From NCBI RefSeq assembly GCF_946222045.1, contig NZ_CAMILN010000002.1, positions 1 to 64,000 on the forward strand: DNA of 64,000 bases, written 5' to 3'. The translations under genes and the position numbers were made by a program. The notes under the pieces were generated by a model. It worked only from the letters and a program-made list of their open reading frames with translations. It searched no databases and was not told the DNA's origin. The DNA comes from an uncultured Peptoniphilus sp. Lineage in GTDB: Bacteria > Bacillota > Clostridia > Tissierellales > Peptoniphilaceae. This document shows positions 8,484 through 18,054 of the stretch, piece by piece (positions within the stretch are counted from its first letter, which is position 1; the number at the start of each line of letters is the position of its first letter).

Positions 8484-11400
8484 TGTTAAGAGAATTTATA
8501 TCTGCAAGAAAAATGAATTTGACCACCAATCAAAGGCCCTAAGAGAAGAAATTAAAAACTCTCTTGGAATCGAAGCTACTTATATAAAAACTTATAGAAG
8601 ATACGACATAGACATAAAAGATGAAAGCTTGGAAAAGACTTTGGCCAGGGTTTTTTATGAAGCTCCAGTAGAAGAAGTTTACTATGAAGGCTACAAAAAA
8701 TTAGAAGACTCTTTTGAAAACCCAATTGGAATCCAATACCAACCAGGCCAATTTGATAATAGAGAAGATGGACTTATCCAAACTCTTGCCCTTTTTACTG
8801 ACGAAAAACTAAGAGCTAAGGTTACAGAAGTTTATGACATTGGAGGAGTGAGTCAAGCTGATCTTGAAAAGATTAAGGCCTTCTTAATCAACCCAGTTGA
8901 CTCTCAAGAAGTTGATGTTTATAAGGAAACTGAACTTAGAGAAGAGGCAAGAGAAAACCACGAAAACCTAGTTTACGATGGATTTAATAAACTTGACAAG
9001 GAGGGGCTTGTTAAATTTGTTGAAGAAAAATCCCTTGCCATGAGTCCAGAAGATTTAGAGGTATTGCAAGACTACTTCAAGTCAGAAAACAGGGACCCAA
9101 ATGAAACTGAAGTTGCAATAATTGATACTTATTGGTCTGATCACTGTAGGCACACAACTTTTAACACAGAACTTGATGTTGACTTTGATGTAGTTACTGA
9201 GCTTGACAAGGAAATCAAGAGAGTTTTTGATGACTATTTAAAGATGAGAGAGGAACTTGGAGTTAAAAAACCAATTACCCTTATGGGACTTGGCACAATT
9301 TTATCCAAGGAACTTAGAAAAAATGGAAAGCTAGATGACCTTGAAGTTTCATCTGAAATAAATGCCTGCTCTGTAAAGATCAAGGCAAAAGTAGAAGTTG
9401 ATGGCAAGATTGAAGACCGCGACTACCTACTTATGTTTAAGAACGAAACTCACAACCACCCAACAGAAATCGAACCTGTTGGCGGTGCCTCAACTTGTCT
9501 TGGTGGTGCCATAAGAGACCCACTTTCTGGCAGATCCTATGTTTACCAAGCCATGAGGGTAACAGGTGCAGGAGATCCTTTCACTCCAATTGAAGAAACT
9601 CTTGAAGGTAAATTACCACAAAAGAAAATTGTCACAGAAGCAGCCCTTGGCTACTCTTCTTATGGAAACCAAGTTGGAGTTGCAACTGGACTTGTTGACG
9701 AATTATACCACCCAGGCTATGTGGCAAAGAGGATGGAAACTGGTGCAGTTATAGCAGCTTGTCCTCTTGAAAATGTAAAGAGAATTGAGCCAACAGAAGG
9801 CGACGTAGTTATCCTTCTTGGTGGTAGAACTGGTAGAGATGGAATTGGTGGAGCAACAGGCTCATCAAAGTCTCACAATGTTTCTTCTATTGAAACAGAA
9901 TCTGCCCAAGTTCAAAAGGGTAATGCCCCAGAAGAAAGAAAAATCCAAAGACTATTTAGAAATCCTGATGCAGCAAAATTAATCAAAAAATGTAACGACT
10001 TTGGTGCAGGTGGAGTTTCCGTTGCCATTGGTGAACTTGCTGGCTCAATAGAGGTAAGACTTGATAAGGTTCCACTAAAATACATGGGACTAAAGCCAAG
10101 AGAAATTGCAATTTCAGAATCTCAAGAGAGAATGGCAGTTGTTATCGATAAAGACGACGTAGACAAATTTATGAAACTTGCTGACAAGGAAAACCTTGAA
10201 GCAACAGTAGTTGCAAAAGTAACTGGCGACAATAGACTAAGGATGTACTACCAAGACGAACTTATCTGCGACATGAGTTACGACTTTGTAAACCAAACTG
10301 GTGCCAAGAGATTTGAAGAAGTTGAAGTTGTAAGTGAAGACCTTCCTAAATTCTTAGAAAACAAGGATGGACTTGAAGACCTTGAAAAATATTTATCCGA
10401 TTTAAATATAACTTCTAAGAAAAATATGATCGAACTCTTCGACTCATCAGTAGGTGCAGCAACAGTCTTGCAACCACTTGGAGGCAAAAAGCAAAATACA
10501 CCAGCCCAAGTTATGGCAGCCCTAATCCCAACAGATGATGGCGAATCAAGAACAGCTTCAGTAATGTCCTATGGCTTTAACCCAAAATTATCTGAAGAAT
10601 CACAATTCCTTGGTGGCTACTATGCAGTAATAGAATCTATTGCAAAACTTGTGGCAGCAGGTGCACCAGTAGAAGGTATTAGACTTTCCTTCCAAGAATT
10701 TTATGAAAAGATGGACAACAAGAAGTCTTGGTCAAAACCACTTAAGTCACTTCTTGGAGCCCTAAAGGCATCAAGATTCTTTGACGCACCACCAATTGGA
10801 GGCAAGGACTCTATGAGTGGAAGCTTCGAAGACATAAATGTTCCACCAACACTAATTTCCTTCGCAGTAAATACTGCTGATGCAAAAAACATCATCAGTC
10901 CAGAATTTAAGGGCAAGGGCAAAATTGGTCTTATAAGAACAAAAAGAGATAATATTGGAGGACTTGACCTTGACATGGCAAAGGAAAACTTCCTAAGCCT
11001 TCAAAAAGAAATTGAGGCTGGAAATATAATTTCTGCTGCAGCAATTACTCACAAGGGAAGCCTTCCACAAATTTTTGAAATGGCGATTGATAATGTTGGC
11101 TTTGACATAAAATTAGATGACCTTTACTCACCACTTTATGGGTCCTTTATAGTTGAATACCAAGAAGACAGGGACTTCATAGAAAAACTTGGTGATTTTA
11201 AAGAAGATGAAATGCTTGTAAATGGAGAAAAGTTAGATGTAGAAAGATTGTCTAAGGCCTATCTAACTACAATGGATAAAATCTTCAAACCACTTGATTC
11301 ACATAAACTTGAAGACCTTGACCAAGCTAAGGCTCCAAAGAGAAGGATGAAATCCAAGAAGCCAGTTGATGAAGTCAAGGTTGTTATACCAGCCTTCCCT

Positions 11401-12141
11401 GGCACAAACTCAGAGTACGACACAGCAAGAGCCTTCGAAAGGGCAGGAGCAAAAGCTGAAGTTCTTGTCTTTAGGAACAAGGACGAAAAGGCCCTTCAAG
11501 AATCACTTGATGAATTGGCAGCAAAAATTTCCAAGGCACAAATCCTTGCAATACCTGGAGGCTTCTCACTGGGAGATGAACCAGGTGGATCTGGTAAATT
11601 TATAGCCAATGTAATTAGGTCTGAAAAAGTTAAGAAGGCAATTGAAACTTTATTAGAAGACAACGACGGACTTATACTTGGAATTTGTAACGGCTTCCAA
11701 GCCCTTGTTAAGACAGGACTTCTTCCTTACGGCAAGATCAAGGACCTTGAAGAAGATGACCCAACCCTAACTTACAACACTTGCTCAAGACACATTGCAA
11801 GAGTTGTGGACACAAGGGTTATATCAAACAATTCACCATGGCTTGCAAGACTAAAAGAAGGCAAAACTTACAAGGTGCCAATCTCCCACGGAGAAGGAAG
11901 ATTTATTGCAAGTGAAGAAGTTATAAAGGACATTCTTGACAAGGAACAAGTTGCAATTTGCTACGAAGACGCACCAAATGGTTCACTCTTAAATGTTGAA
12001 GCACTTATGTCAGAAGATGGAAAGATCCTTGGCAAGATGGGACACAGTGAAAGATTTGTAGAAAATACTTTCAAGAACATTTTTGACATGGAACTTGAAG
12101 ACATCTTCACTGCAGGAGTAGAATTCTTTAAAGAAGATTAA
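8473..12141 (+). CDS. purL: Phosphoribosylformylglycinamidine synthase, long single-chain form
   Basis: Converts FGAR + glutamine + ATP to FGAM in purine synthesis. About 1222 residues: an N-terminal PurS-like region, two AIR-synthase-type halves (SDHCRHTTF ~residue 225, NETHNHPTEIEPVGGAST ~330, GGKDSMSGSF ~780) and a C-terminal class I glutaminase with nucleophile in GICNGFQALVKTG (~1073) and His in SHGEGRF (~1139). This matches the clostridial single-chain PurL type rather than the PurS/Q/L complex. ATG 8473 is preferred over TTG 8467 because AAGGAG (8457-8462) is then about 10 bases away. It is translationally coupled to purF; no other pur genes are nearby. Confidence 0.96.
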   Translation: MKNNVKRIYICKKNEFDHQSKALREEIKNSLGIEATYIKTYRRYDIDIKDESLEKTLARVFYEAPVEEVYYEGYKKLEDSFENPIGIQYQPGQFDNREDGLIQTLALFTDEKLRAKVTEVYDIGGVSQADLEKIKAFLINPVDSQEVDVYKETELREEARENHENLVYDGFNKLDKEGLVKFVEEKSLAMSPEDLEVLQDYFKSENRDPNETEVAIIDTYWSDHCRHTTFNTELDVDFDVVTELDKEIKRVFDDYLKMREELGVKKPITLMGLGTILSKELRKNGKLDDLEVSSEINACSVKIKAKVEVDGKIEDRDYLLMFKNETHNHPTEIEPVGGASTCLGGAIRDPLSGRSYVYQAMRVTGAGDPFTPIEETLEGKLPQKKIVTEAALGYSSYGNQVGVATGLVDELYHPGYVAKRMETGAVIAACPLENVKRIEPTEGDVVILLGGRTGRDGIGGATGSSKSHNVSSIETESAQVQKGNAPEERKIQRLFRNPDAAKLIKKCNDFGAGGVSVAIGELAGSIEVRLDKVPLKYMGLKPREIAISESQERMAVVIDKDDVDKFMKLADKENLEATVVAKVTGDNRLRMYYQDELICDMSYDFVNQTGAKRFEEVEVVSEDLPKFLENKDGLEDLEKYLSDLNITSKKNMIELFDSSVGAATVLQPLGGKKQNTPAQVMAALIPTDDGESRTASVMSYGFNPKLSEESQFLGGYYAVIESIAKLVAAGAPVEGIRLSFQEFYEKMDNKKSWSKPLKSLLGALKASRFFDAPPIGGKDSMSGSFEDINVPPTLISFAVNTADAKNIISPEFKGKGKIGLIRTKRDNIGGLDLDMAKENFLSLQKEIEAGNIISAAAITHKGSLPQIFEMAIDNVGFDIKLDDLYSPLYGSFIVEYQEDRDFIEKLGDFKEDEMLVNGEKLDVERLSKAYLTTMDKIFKPLDSHKLEDLDQAKAPKRRMKSKKPVDEVKVVIPAFPGTNSEYDTARAFERAGAKAEVLVFRNKDEKALQESLDELAAKISKAQILAIPGGFSLGDEPGGSGKFIANVIRSEKVKKAIETLLEDNDGLILGICNGFQALVKTGLLPYGKIKDLEEDDPTLTYNTCSRHIARVVDTRVISNNSPWLARLKEGKTYKVPISHGEGRFIASEEVIKDILDKEQVAICYEDAPNGSLLNVEALMSEDGKILGKMGHSERFVENTFKNIFDMELEDIFTAGVEFFKED

Positions 12142-12163
12142 TTAAAAATAAATATAAATATCT

Positions 12164-12188
12164 AGGGGCTAGTTTTCTAGTCCCTTTA
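12164..12188 (+). terminator. Hairpin after purL
   Basis: AGGGGCTAG and CTAGTCCCT form a nine-pair stem with a TTTT loop; the T-run is short (TTT), so it is a modest terminator. Confidence 0.6.
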
Positions 12189-12245
12189 AAATACAAAAAT
12201 TTAGGAGTATAATCTTATAAATAGACTTTTAAGAGGGGGAGAAAA

Positions 12246-13427
12246 ATGTTACTAAAAGAGATTTTTGACGAGATAGACAAGAGACAAGATGAAATGGTGG
12301 ACCATCGCCGCCACCTTCACGAGAACCCAGAACTTTCCTTTGAAGAAGTAGAAACTGCAAAATACCTTGCCGAATACTACAAGGGCAAGGATGTAGAAGT
12401 CACAAAAAACATGGGAGGAAATGGACTAAGAGTTGTCATCGACACAGGAAAACCAGGCAAGACTATTGCCCTTAGGGCAGACTTTGATGCCCTTCCAATC
12501 CAAGAAGAGACAGGCCTTCCCTTTGCATCAAAAAATCCTGGAGTCATGCACGCTTGTGGCCACGATGCCCACACAGGTTACCTGATGGTCTTGGCAGACA
12601 TCTTATTGGAAAAGAAGGAAAAGCTTAGGGGGAAGATTGTCATCATCCACCAACACGCAGAAGAGACACCTCCAGGAGGAGCAAAATCTATGATTGAAGC
12701 AGGAGTCTTAGATGGGGTTGACAATGTATTTGGAATTCACGTTATGTCAAATATAGACTACGGAGTTGTGCACTACCACAAGGGCAATATCCAAGCAGGA
12801 AGGTCCAGATTTGCCATCAAGTTCCAAGGAAAGGGCGGGCATGGGTCCATGCCCCATCTTGCAAATGACACCATAGTTGCAGCTTCGCACTTTGTAACAG
12901 CAGTCCAAACTATTGTATCAAGAAGGCTATCTCCCTTTGAAAATGGAGTTGTGACAATTGGATCCTTCGAGGGAGAGGGAAGCTTTAATATAATCAAGGA
13001 CTCTGTGAGACTTACAGGAGACATAAGGTCCTTATCCGACGAAACAAGGGAAACTATTGAAAGAGAAATAGATAGGATTGCAAGAGGAATTGGAGAAACT
13101 TTTGGCATGGAAGTAGAGGTAGAATGTACTAGCGACTACCCAGTCCTCTACAATGACCCAGCCACGACAGAGCTTGTAGTAGATGCAATTAAAGAAGCAA
13201 ATATAAAAGAAGTGAGAGAAATTTACGATGGAGGACCTCTCCCATCATCAGAAGATTTTGCCTACTATGCCAAAGAAAGGCCATCTTGCTTTTACTATGT
13301 AGGAGCAAAAAAAGAAGATGCACCCTATGCAAACCACAATCCAAAGTTTGACATAAGAGAAGATGCCATGGTGATTTGTGCAAAGATAATGGCAGCAGTA
13401 GTGGTAAAGTATTTAATGGAAGACTGA
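12246..13427 (+). CDS. M20D amidohydrolase (N-acyl-amino-acid / hippurate hydrolase type)
   Basis: A 393-residue metal-dependent amidohydrolase of the M20D subfamily. Seen: RRHLHENPELSFEE (N-term), MHACGHDAHTG (metal ligands ~100), HQHAEETPPGGAKSMIEAG (catalytic Glu pair ~137), the dimerisation lid with GGHGSMPH (~197) and SSEDFAYYA near the C-terminus with the last His in ANHNPKFD. It deacylates N-acyl amino acids or related amides; exact substrate open. It is flanked by terminators. Its last 158 bases are duplicated at 17747-17904. Confidence 0.9.
   Translation: MLLKEIFDEIDKRQDEMVDHRRHLHENPELSFEEVETAKYLAEYYKGKDVEVTKNMGGNGLRVVIDTGKPGKTIALRADFDALPIQEETGLPFASKNPGVMHACGHDAHTGYLMVLADILLEKKEKLRGKIVIIHQHAEETPPGGAKSMIEAGVLDGVDNVFGIHVMSNIDYGVVHYHKGNIQAGRSRFAIKFQGKGGHGSMPHLANDTIVAASHFVTAVQTIVSRRLSPFENGVVTIGSFEGEGSFNIIKDSVRLTGDIRSLSDETRETIEREIDRIARGIGETFGMEVEVECTSDYPVLYNDPATTELVVDAIKEANIKEVREIYDGGPLPSSEDFAYYAKERPSCFYYVGAKKEDAPYANHNPKFDIREDAMVICAKIMAAVVVKYLMED
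13270..13427 (+). repeat. Copy 1 of a 158-bp direct repeat (3' end of the M20D gene)
   Basis: Nearly identical, without indels, to 17747-17904; by eye roughly ten substitutions, several at third codon positions. The two copies bracket the AraC regulator, transporter and fumarase genes. Confidence 0.9.
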
Positions 13428-13431
13428 GAAA

Positions 13432-13458
13432 AAGATAGGCCTTGTGCCTATCTTTTTT
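13432..13458 (+). terminator. Rho-independent terminator after the M20D gene
   Basis: AAGATAGGC, loop CTTGT, GCCTATCTTTTTT. Its stem is the same as that of the terminator at 17713. Confidence 0.85.
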
Positions 13459-13526
13459 ACTGAATAATATTTTATTAAGAGGCAAAAATTCAAGGCATAT
13501 GATAAAATTGTCTTGAGGTTGATATT

Positions 13527-14570
13527 ATGAAAGAGCTTAATTTTTCCTACGACAGGAAGATTGAAAATGAAAAGATAAATATAAAATGCTACGCTTATCA
13601 TGTGGGCGCTTTTAATTATAATTGGCACGAAGATGTTGAGTGCTTAGTAGTAATAAATGGAAGTCTTGAAGCCTGCGTCAATGGAAAAATTTATAAACTT
13701 TCTAAAGACGATATAATTTTCTTTAATACCAATGAAGGACATGCAACTCTTGCCAAGGAGCGAGAAACTATTGCCCTTGTCCTTCACTTTAGTCCCAAAA
13801 TCCTAAATTCCTTCGCAAGAAATAGAGATAGGTATTCTTGGCAGGGAGCAACAGATGTCTTAAGTAGAAATAGTGACTATGCAAAAGAAATTAGGAAATC
13901 TATTGCAAATATTATCTCTTCCTTTGAAGATGATTCTTTGGAGAACAAGATGTTGAGGTCACTAGCAAGTGATGAAATAATTTTAAATTCCTTGCTACAC
14001 TTTGCAGAGAAAGAGGAAAGAAGTAACAATGAAAAGTCTGGTTCTGACAGCGATGAAGTCATGAGGAAAATAATAAAATATCTAGATGATAACTATAGGG
14101 AAAAAATCAGTCTTCAAGACTTGGCCGACCTTGTTGGATACCATCCAAACTACACATCAGAAATAGTATCAAAGAACCTGGGAATTTCTTTTACAGAATA
14201 CTTACAGAGGAAGAGACTTTCAAATGCAACGAAGGATCTCAAGCAAAGTGAGAAAAAAATTTCTGACATTGCCTATGACCACGGATTTTCGAATGTGAGG
14301 AGTTTCAACAATGCTTTTAGAGAAAGCTTTGGAAGGTCGCCTTCGGAGTATAGAGATAGCCTAGACAAGGAGACCCTTGAGATAGATGCTCAGTTTAAAA
14401 AAGTATTTCTAAGTGAAGATAATAAACATTGGTTAAGAGCAAAGAGTGACTGGTCTCTGAAGACAGAAAACAAGGAAGAAGACAAGATAAAGTTAAGGAC
14501 TCAGGATATTGAGAGAGAAGTTTATAAAAAAATAATTGATAACCTAAAAAAGGAAATGGAATCTTTATAA
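13527..14570 (+). CDS. AraC-family transcriptional regulator with N-terminal cupin
   Basis: 347 residues. Residues ~1-100 form a cupin-type sensor (YNWHEDVECLVVINGS), ~170-280 the double helix-turn-helix AraC domain (ISLQDLADLVGYHPNYTSEI and KKISDIAYDHGFSNVRSFNNAF, then FGRSPSEYR). A charged C-terminal tail of about 65 residues follows that is not part of the usual domain. It stands immediately upstream of the dicarboxylate transporter/fumarase operon on the same strand, but separated by a terminator, and is its likely regulator. The ligand is not evident; a C4-dicarboxylate is a reasonable guess. Confidence 0.85.
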   Translation: MKELNFSYDRKIENEKINIKCYAYHVGAFNYNWHEDVECLVVINGSLEACVNGKIYKLSKDDIIFFNTNEGHATLAKERETIALVLHFSPKILNSFARNRDRYSWQGATDVLSRNSDYAKEIRKSIANIISSFEDDSLENKMLRSLASDEIILNSLLHFAEKEERSNNEKSGSDSDEVMRKIIKYLDDNYREKISLQDLADLVGYHPNYTSEIVSKNLGISFTEYLQRKRLSNATKDLKQSEKKISDIAYDHGFSNVRSFNNAFRESFGRSPSEYRDSLDKETLEIDAQFKKVFLSEDNKHWLRAKSDWSLKTENKEEDKIKLRTQDIEREVYKKIIDNLKKEMESL

Positions 14571-14578
14571 GGTAAGAA

Positions 14579-14603
14579 GCTTCGGTTTTGCCGAAGTTTT
14601 TTT
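14579..14603 (+). terminator. Rho-independent terminator after the AraC gene
   Basis: GCTTCGG / CCGAAG(T) stem around a TTTTG loop followed by seven T. Confidence 0.85.
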
Positions 14604-14731
14604 ATTGAAAATTAAAAATATAAATTTTCAAATCTTAAAATTTTACCTATCAAAGATTTAAGTCGAAATTTTTGAATAATTATAATAAAAGATGGATTTA
14701 ATGGGATAAATTGAGACAAAAGATGTAAAAT

Positions 14732-14753
14732 CTTAAGCTGACCTTAAGCTGAC
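14732..14753 (+). promoter_or_regulatory. Tandem 11-bp repeat, candidate operator
   Basis: CTTAAGCTGAC occurs twice head to tail (14732-14742, 14743-14753); the palindromic core CTTAAG occurs again at 14819-14824. It lies about 100-120 bases upstream of the transporter -10, in the right place and form (direct repeats) for AraC-family activator binding. Confidence 0.45.
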
Positions 14754-14854
14754 ATGGAAAAGCTTTTCTTAAAAACTATAAAAAAAATATTTTTTTTCTT
14801 TTCATGACAAAATTTTAACTTAAGATATGGATAGATTAGATAGAATGCCTTCCG

Positions 14855-14860
14855 TATAAT
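14855..14860 (+). promoter_or_regulatory. -10 element of the dicarboxylate operon
   Basis: A perfect TATAAT 29 bases before the preferred start codon; no consensus -35, as expected for an activator-dependent promoter. The ATG at 14859 overlaps this hexamer and is therefore unlikely to be the start. Confidence 0.5.
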
Positions 14861-14888
14861 GAAATCAACAAAGTTTAAGGAGGGTGCT

Positions 14889-16163
14889 ATGAATACACAA
14901 ACTATTACTATTGGATTTTTACTTTTTGCTATCGTTATGTTTGCATGGGAAAAAATTCCACTATGGGTTACTGCAATGATAGTTGCAGTGGGTTTAACAC
15001 TTACAAATATTTTAGAAGCTAAAGATGCCTTTGCTGGTTTCACAGACTCAAATGTACTTTTATTTATAGCGATGTTTATTATTGGGGCTGCTTTTTTCGA
15101 AACAGGTATGGCACAAAGAGTAGGCGGACTTGTTACTAAGTTTGCAAAAACGGAAAGACAACTCATCGCTGCAGTTATGATTATAACTGGTTTGATGTCG
15201 GGGATTTTATCTAATACGGGAACAGCTGCAGTTTTAATTCCAGTCCTAATCGGAATATCTCAATCTACAAAATTTCCAAAATCGAAAATTTTACTGCCGC
15301 TTGTTTTTGCAGCAGCTATGGGTGGAAACTTGAGCTTGATTGGGGCGCCAGGTAACATGATTGCCCAATCAGGACTTGAATCCATAGGAGAGTCATTTGG
15401 TTTTTTTGAATATGCAAAGATTGGACTACCTGTTTTGATTGTTGGAATAATATTCTTCGTTACAATTGGATATAAACTTCTTCCTGACAATGTAGCTAAT
15501 GAAGATGCAGATTCAATTTATTCACAAGAAAAAGCTTATGAAGATGTTCCTGAATGGAAGGGATGGGTTTCCCTTATAGTTTTAATTTTCACTGTACTTG
15601 CAATGGTCTTTGAAAAGAAAATTGGAGTAAAACTTTTTGTGTCAGCTTGGATTGGTGCCTTAGTTCTTGTAGTAACAGGAGTTATATCATCATCAGATGC
15701 TATAAAGTCAATTGATATGAATACAATTCTATTATATGTTGGATCACTTGCACTTGCATCAGCCTTAAAGGAAACAGGAACAGGTGACTTAATAGCCAAC
15801 TCAATTGTATCAAAGCTAGGAGATAATCCTTCTCCAACTGCACTTATGATTATAATTTTTATTATCTGTGCAATACTTACAAACTTTATGTCGAACACAG
15901 CTACAACAGCTCTTATGGTTCCAATTTCCATTTCAATTTCACAGGCAATTGGAGCAGACCCTAGAGCAGTACTAATGGCAACAGTGATTGGTGGATCTAT
16001 GGCTTACGCTACACCAATAGGAATGCCAGCTAACACAATGGTTTATAACATTGGGGGATATAAGTTTAACGATTATGTAAAGGCAGGTCTGCCACTTATT
16101 ATAGTTTGCGGAGCTCTCGCCTTACTTTTACTACCAATATTTTTCCCATTCTTCCCAAATTAA
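14889..16163 (+). CDS. SLC13/DASS-type anion (C4-dicarboxylate) transporter
   Basis: About 424 residues, mostly membrane-spanning, with two SNT signatures (LSNTGTAAVLIP ~residue 105 and MSNTATTALMVP ~335) that form the sodium/substrate sites of the divalent-anion:Na+ symporter/ArsB-NhaD superfamily, each followed by a Gly/Pro-rich loop (IGAPGNMIA; TPIGMPANTMV). The start is ATG 14889 with AAGGAGGG just upstream; the earlier ATG at 14859 lacks a ribosome site and sits in the -10. It is followed after 12 bases by the two fumarase/tartrate dehydratase subunits, which points to uptake of a C4-dicarboxylate such as tartrate, malate or fumarate. Confidence 0.85.
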   Translation: MNTQTITIGFLLFAIVMFAWEKIPLWVTAMIVAVGLTLTNILEAKDAFAGFTDSNVLLFIAMFIIGAAFFETGMAQRVGGLVTKFAKTERQLIAAVMIITGLMSGILSNTGTAAVLIPVLIGISQSTKFPKSKILLPLVFAAAMGGNLSLIGAPGNMIAQSGLESIGESFGFFEYAKIGLPVLIVGIIFFVTIGYKLLPDNVANEDADSIYSQEKAYEDVPEWKGWVSLIVLIFTVLAMVFEKKIGVKLFVSAWIGALVLVVTGVISSSDAIKSIDMNTILLYVGSLALASALKETGTGDLIANSIVSKLGDNPSPTALMIIIFIICAILTNFMSNTATTALMVPISISISQAIGADPRAVLMATVIGGSMAYATPIGMPANTMVYNIGGYKFNDYVKAGLPLIIVCGALALLLLPIFFPFFPN

Positions 16164-16175
16164 AAGGAGTATAAA

Positions 16176-17072
16176 ATGAACAAAGAAAATTTAGAAAAGA
16201 AATTAATAGATGAAATGTCAGCTTTTGTTGGATTAGTTAGTATGAAGCTTCCAAAGGACGTGGAAGACAAACTTGAAGAGTTATCAAAGAAGGAAACTAG
16301 TCCACTAGCAAAAACTATTTACGAAACAATGAAAAAGAACCAAGAACTTGCTTGGGAGATGAAGAGACCTTCTTGTCAAGATACAGGTGTCCTACAATTC
16401 TTCTGTGAGGTTGGAGAAGACTTCCCACTAAGAGGAAACCTGGAAGGACTTTTGAGAGAAGCAACTTATAAGGCGACAATGGAGACACCCCTAAGACACA
16501 ACAGTGTTGAGACCTTTGAAGAGTACAACACAGGCAAGAACATTGGCAAGGGAACACCAACAGTATTTACAAAAACTGTTCCAGGTTCATCAGCGAGAAT
16601 TTACACTTATATGGCAGGAGGTGGCTGTTCACTTCCAGGAGCAGGAGTAACTCTTATGCCAGGTGAAGGCTATGAAGCTGTTGTAAAATTTGTTCTTGAT
16701 AGGATGACTTCCTATGGTCTTAATGCCTGCCCGCCACTTTTAGTTGGAGTTGGCATTGGTACATCAATTGAAACTGCAGCAGTAAACTCTAAGCTTGCCC
16801 TTATGAAAAAGGTTGAAGAAGAAAACGAAGACGAGAGAGCTAGAGACTTAGAGAAGAGACTAGAAGAAGGAATTAATAAAATAGGAATTGGACCTCAAGG
16901 TTTTGGAGGAGAAAACTCTGTAATGGGAGTTAATATTGTAAACACAGCTAGACACCCAAGTGTACTCTCTGTTGCACTTAATGTTGGGTGCTGGTCACAC
17001 AGAAGAGGCCTAATTGTACTTGATGAAGAAATGAATTATGAAATACTAAGTCATGAGGGGATAGAACTATGA
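16176..17072 (+). CDS. Class I fumarase / L-tartrate dehydratase, alpha subunit
   Basis: 298-residue iron-sulfur subunit of a two-subunit hydro-lyase (fumarate + water to malate, or tartrate to oxaloacetate). Three Cys regions expected to hold the [4Fe-4S] cluster are visible: [11 protein letters not shown] (~66), [10 protein letters not shown] (~150) and [10 protein letters not shown] (~275). The sequence does not separate fumarase from tartrate dehydratase. It overlaps the beta-subunit gene by 4 bases (ATGA) and lies behind the transporter, so the three form an operon. Confidence 0.88.
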   Translation: MNKENLEKKLIDEMSAFVGLVSMKLPKDVEDKLEELSKKETSPLAKTIYETMKKNQELAWEMKRPSCQDTGVLQFFCEVGEDFPLRGNLEGLLREATYKATMETPLRHNSVETFEEYNTGKNIGKGTPTVFTKTVPGSSARIYTYMAGGGCSLPGAGVTLMPGEGYEAVVKFVLDRMTSYGLNACPPLLVGVGIGTSIETAAVNSKLALMKKVEEENEDERARDLEKRLEEGINKIGIGPQGFGGENSVMGVNIVNTARHPSVLSVALNVGCWSHRRGLIVLDEEMNYEILSHEGIEL

Positions 17073-17677
17073 GTAAGAAAATTTTAACAACACCTATATC
17101 AGCTGAAGATATAAAAGACTTAAAGGTTGGAGATATTGTTTATTTAACAGGAAGAATGATAACTTGTCGTGACGTTGCTCACAGGAGGGTAATAGAAGAA
17201 GGACTTGAGCTTCCAGTTGATGTAAAAGACAAGGCAATCCTACACGCAGGTCCAATTATTGCTGAAAAAGATGGCAAGTATGAAATGATTTCTGTTGGAC
17301 CAACAACTTCCATGAGGATGGAAAAGTTTGAAGAAGAATTTATAGATAAAACTGGCGTGAGAATAATAATAGGAAAGGGTGGAATGGGCGAAGGAACAGC
17401 TCGTGGTTGTAAGAAAAACAAGGCCCTTCACCTAGTAATACCAGCAGGAAATGCTGTCTGGGCAGCAACAAGGGTAAAAGAAATTGTGGATGCACAGTGG
17501 AAAGACCTTGGCATGCCAGAAACACTTTGGGTATGTGATGTCGAAGAGTTTGGTCCCCTAATTGTATCTATTGACAGTGAAGGGAACAATATTTTTGAAC
17601 AAAACAAGGTAACTTACAACGAGAGAAAAGAAGAAGTCTACAAGGACATCATAGACCACGTTCACTATATCAAATAA
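17069..17677 (+). CDS. Class I fumarase / L-tartrate dehydratase, beta subunit
   Basis: 202-residue partner subunit. Characteristic stretches: [49 protein letters not shown] and [15 protein letters not shown], which line the substrate pocket together with the alpha subunit. Normal length for the split enzyme. Starts inside the end of the alpha gene, indicating translational coupling. A terminator follows at 17713. Confidence 0.88.
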   Translation: MSKKILTTPISAEDIKDLKVGDIVYLTGRMITCRDVAHRRVIEEGLELPVDVKDKAILHAGPIIAEKDGKYEMISVGPTTSMRMEKFEEEFIDKTGVRIIIGKGGMGEGTARGCKKNKALHLVIPAGNAVWAATRVKEIVDAQWKDLGMPETLWVCDVEEFGPLIVSIDSEGNNIFEQNKVTYNERKEEVYKDIIDHVHYIK

Positions 17678-17712
17678 GCAAAATAAAATAGAAAAAACCA
17701 AAACTTATAGAG

Positions 17713-17739
17713 AAGATAGGCAGAACGCCTATCTTTTCT
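17713..17739 (+). terminator. Rho-independent terminator of the fumarase operon
   Basis: AAGATAGGC, loop AGAAC, GCCTATCTTTT. Same stem as at 13432, different loop. Confidence 0.8.
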
Positions 17740-17746
17740 TACTTTT

Positions 17747-17904
17747 CCAAAGAAATGCCATCTTGCTTTTATTACGTAGGTGCAAAAAAAGAAGATGCAC
17801 CCTATGCAAACCATAATCCAAAGTTTGACATAAGAGAAGATGCCATGGTGATTTGTGCAAAGACAATGGCAGCGGTAGTGGTAAAGTATTTAATGGAAGA
17901 TTAA
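17747..17904 (+). pseudogene. Duplicated 3' fragment of the M20D amidohydrolase gene (copy 2)
   Basis: Reads in frame to a TAA at 17902-17904 with the same protein as the end of the intact gene at 12246-13427 (FYYVGAKKEDAPYANHNPKF, then DIREDAMVICAK..AVVVKYLMED), but has no upstream part or start. It is direct copy 2 of the 158-bp repeat at 13270-13427. A terminator at 17921 follows, perhaps the original downstream flank of the amidohydrolase gene. Confidence 0.9.
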
Positions 17905-17920
17905 TAAAATAAAAATTTTG

Positions 17921-17951
17921 TAGCTGATTCCTTTATGGGTCAGCTATTTTT
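17921..17951 (+). terminator. Rho-independent terminator after the duplicated fragment
   Basis: TAGCTGA (17921-17927) and TCAGCTA (17940-17946) with a T-run. Confidence 0.75.
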
Positions 17952-18054
17952 GTTAAGTTTAGGTTAAATTTATAGAATCCCCTACACTAACAAAAATTTT
18001 ATATTATAATCATAGATACAGAAGAATTTTTCTTATTTTATAAAGGAGGATATT

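Noticed and set aside
14859..14888. Upstream ATG (14859) for the dicarboxylate transporter
   Set aside because: It overlaps the TATAAT box and has no ribosome site, while ATG 14889 has AAGGAGGG right before it.
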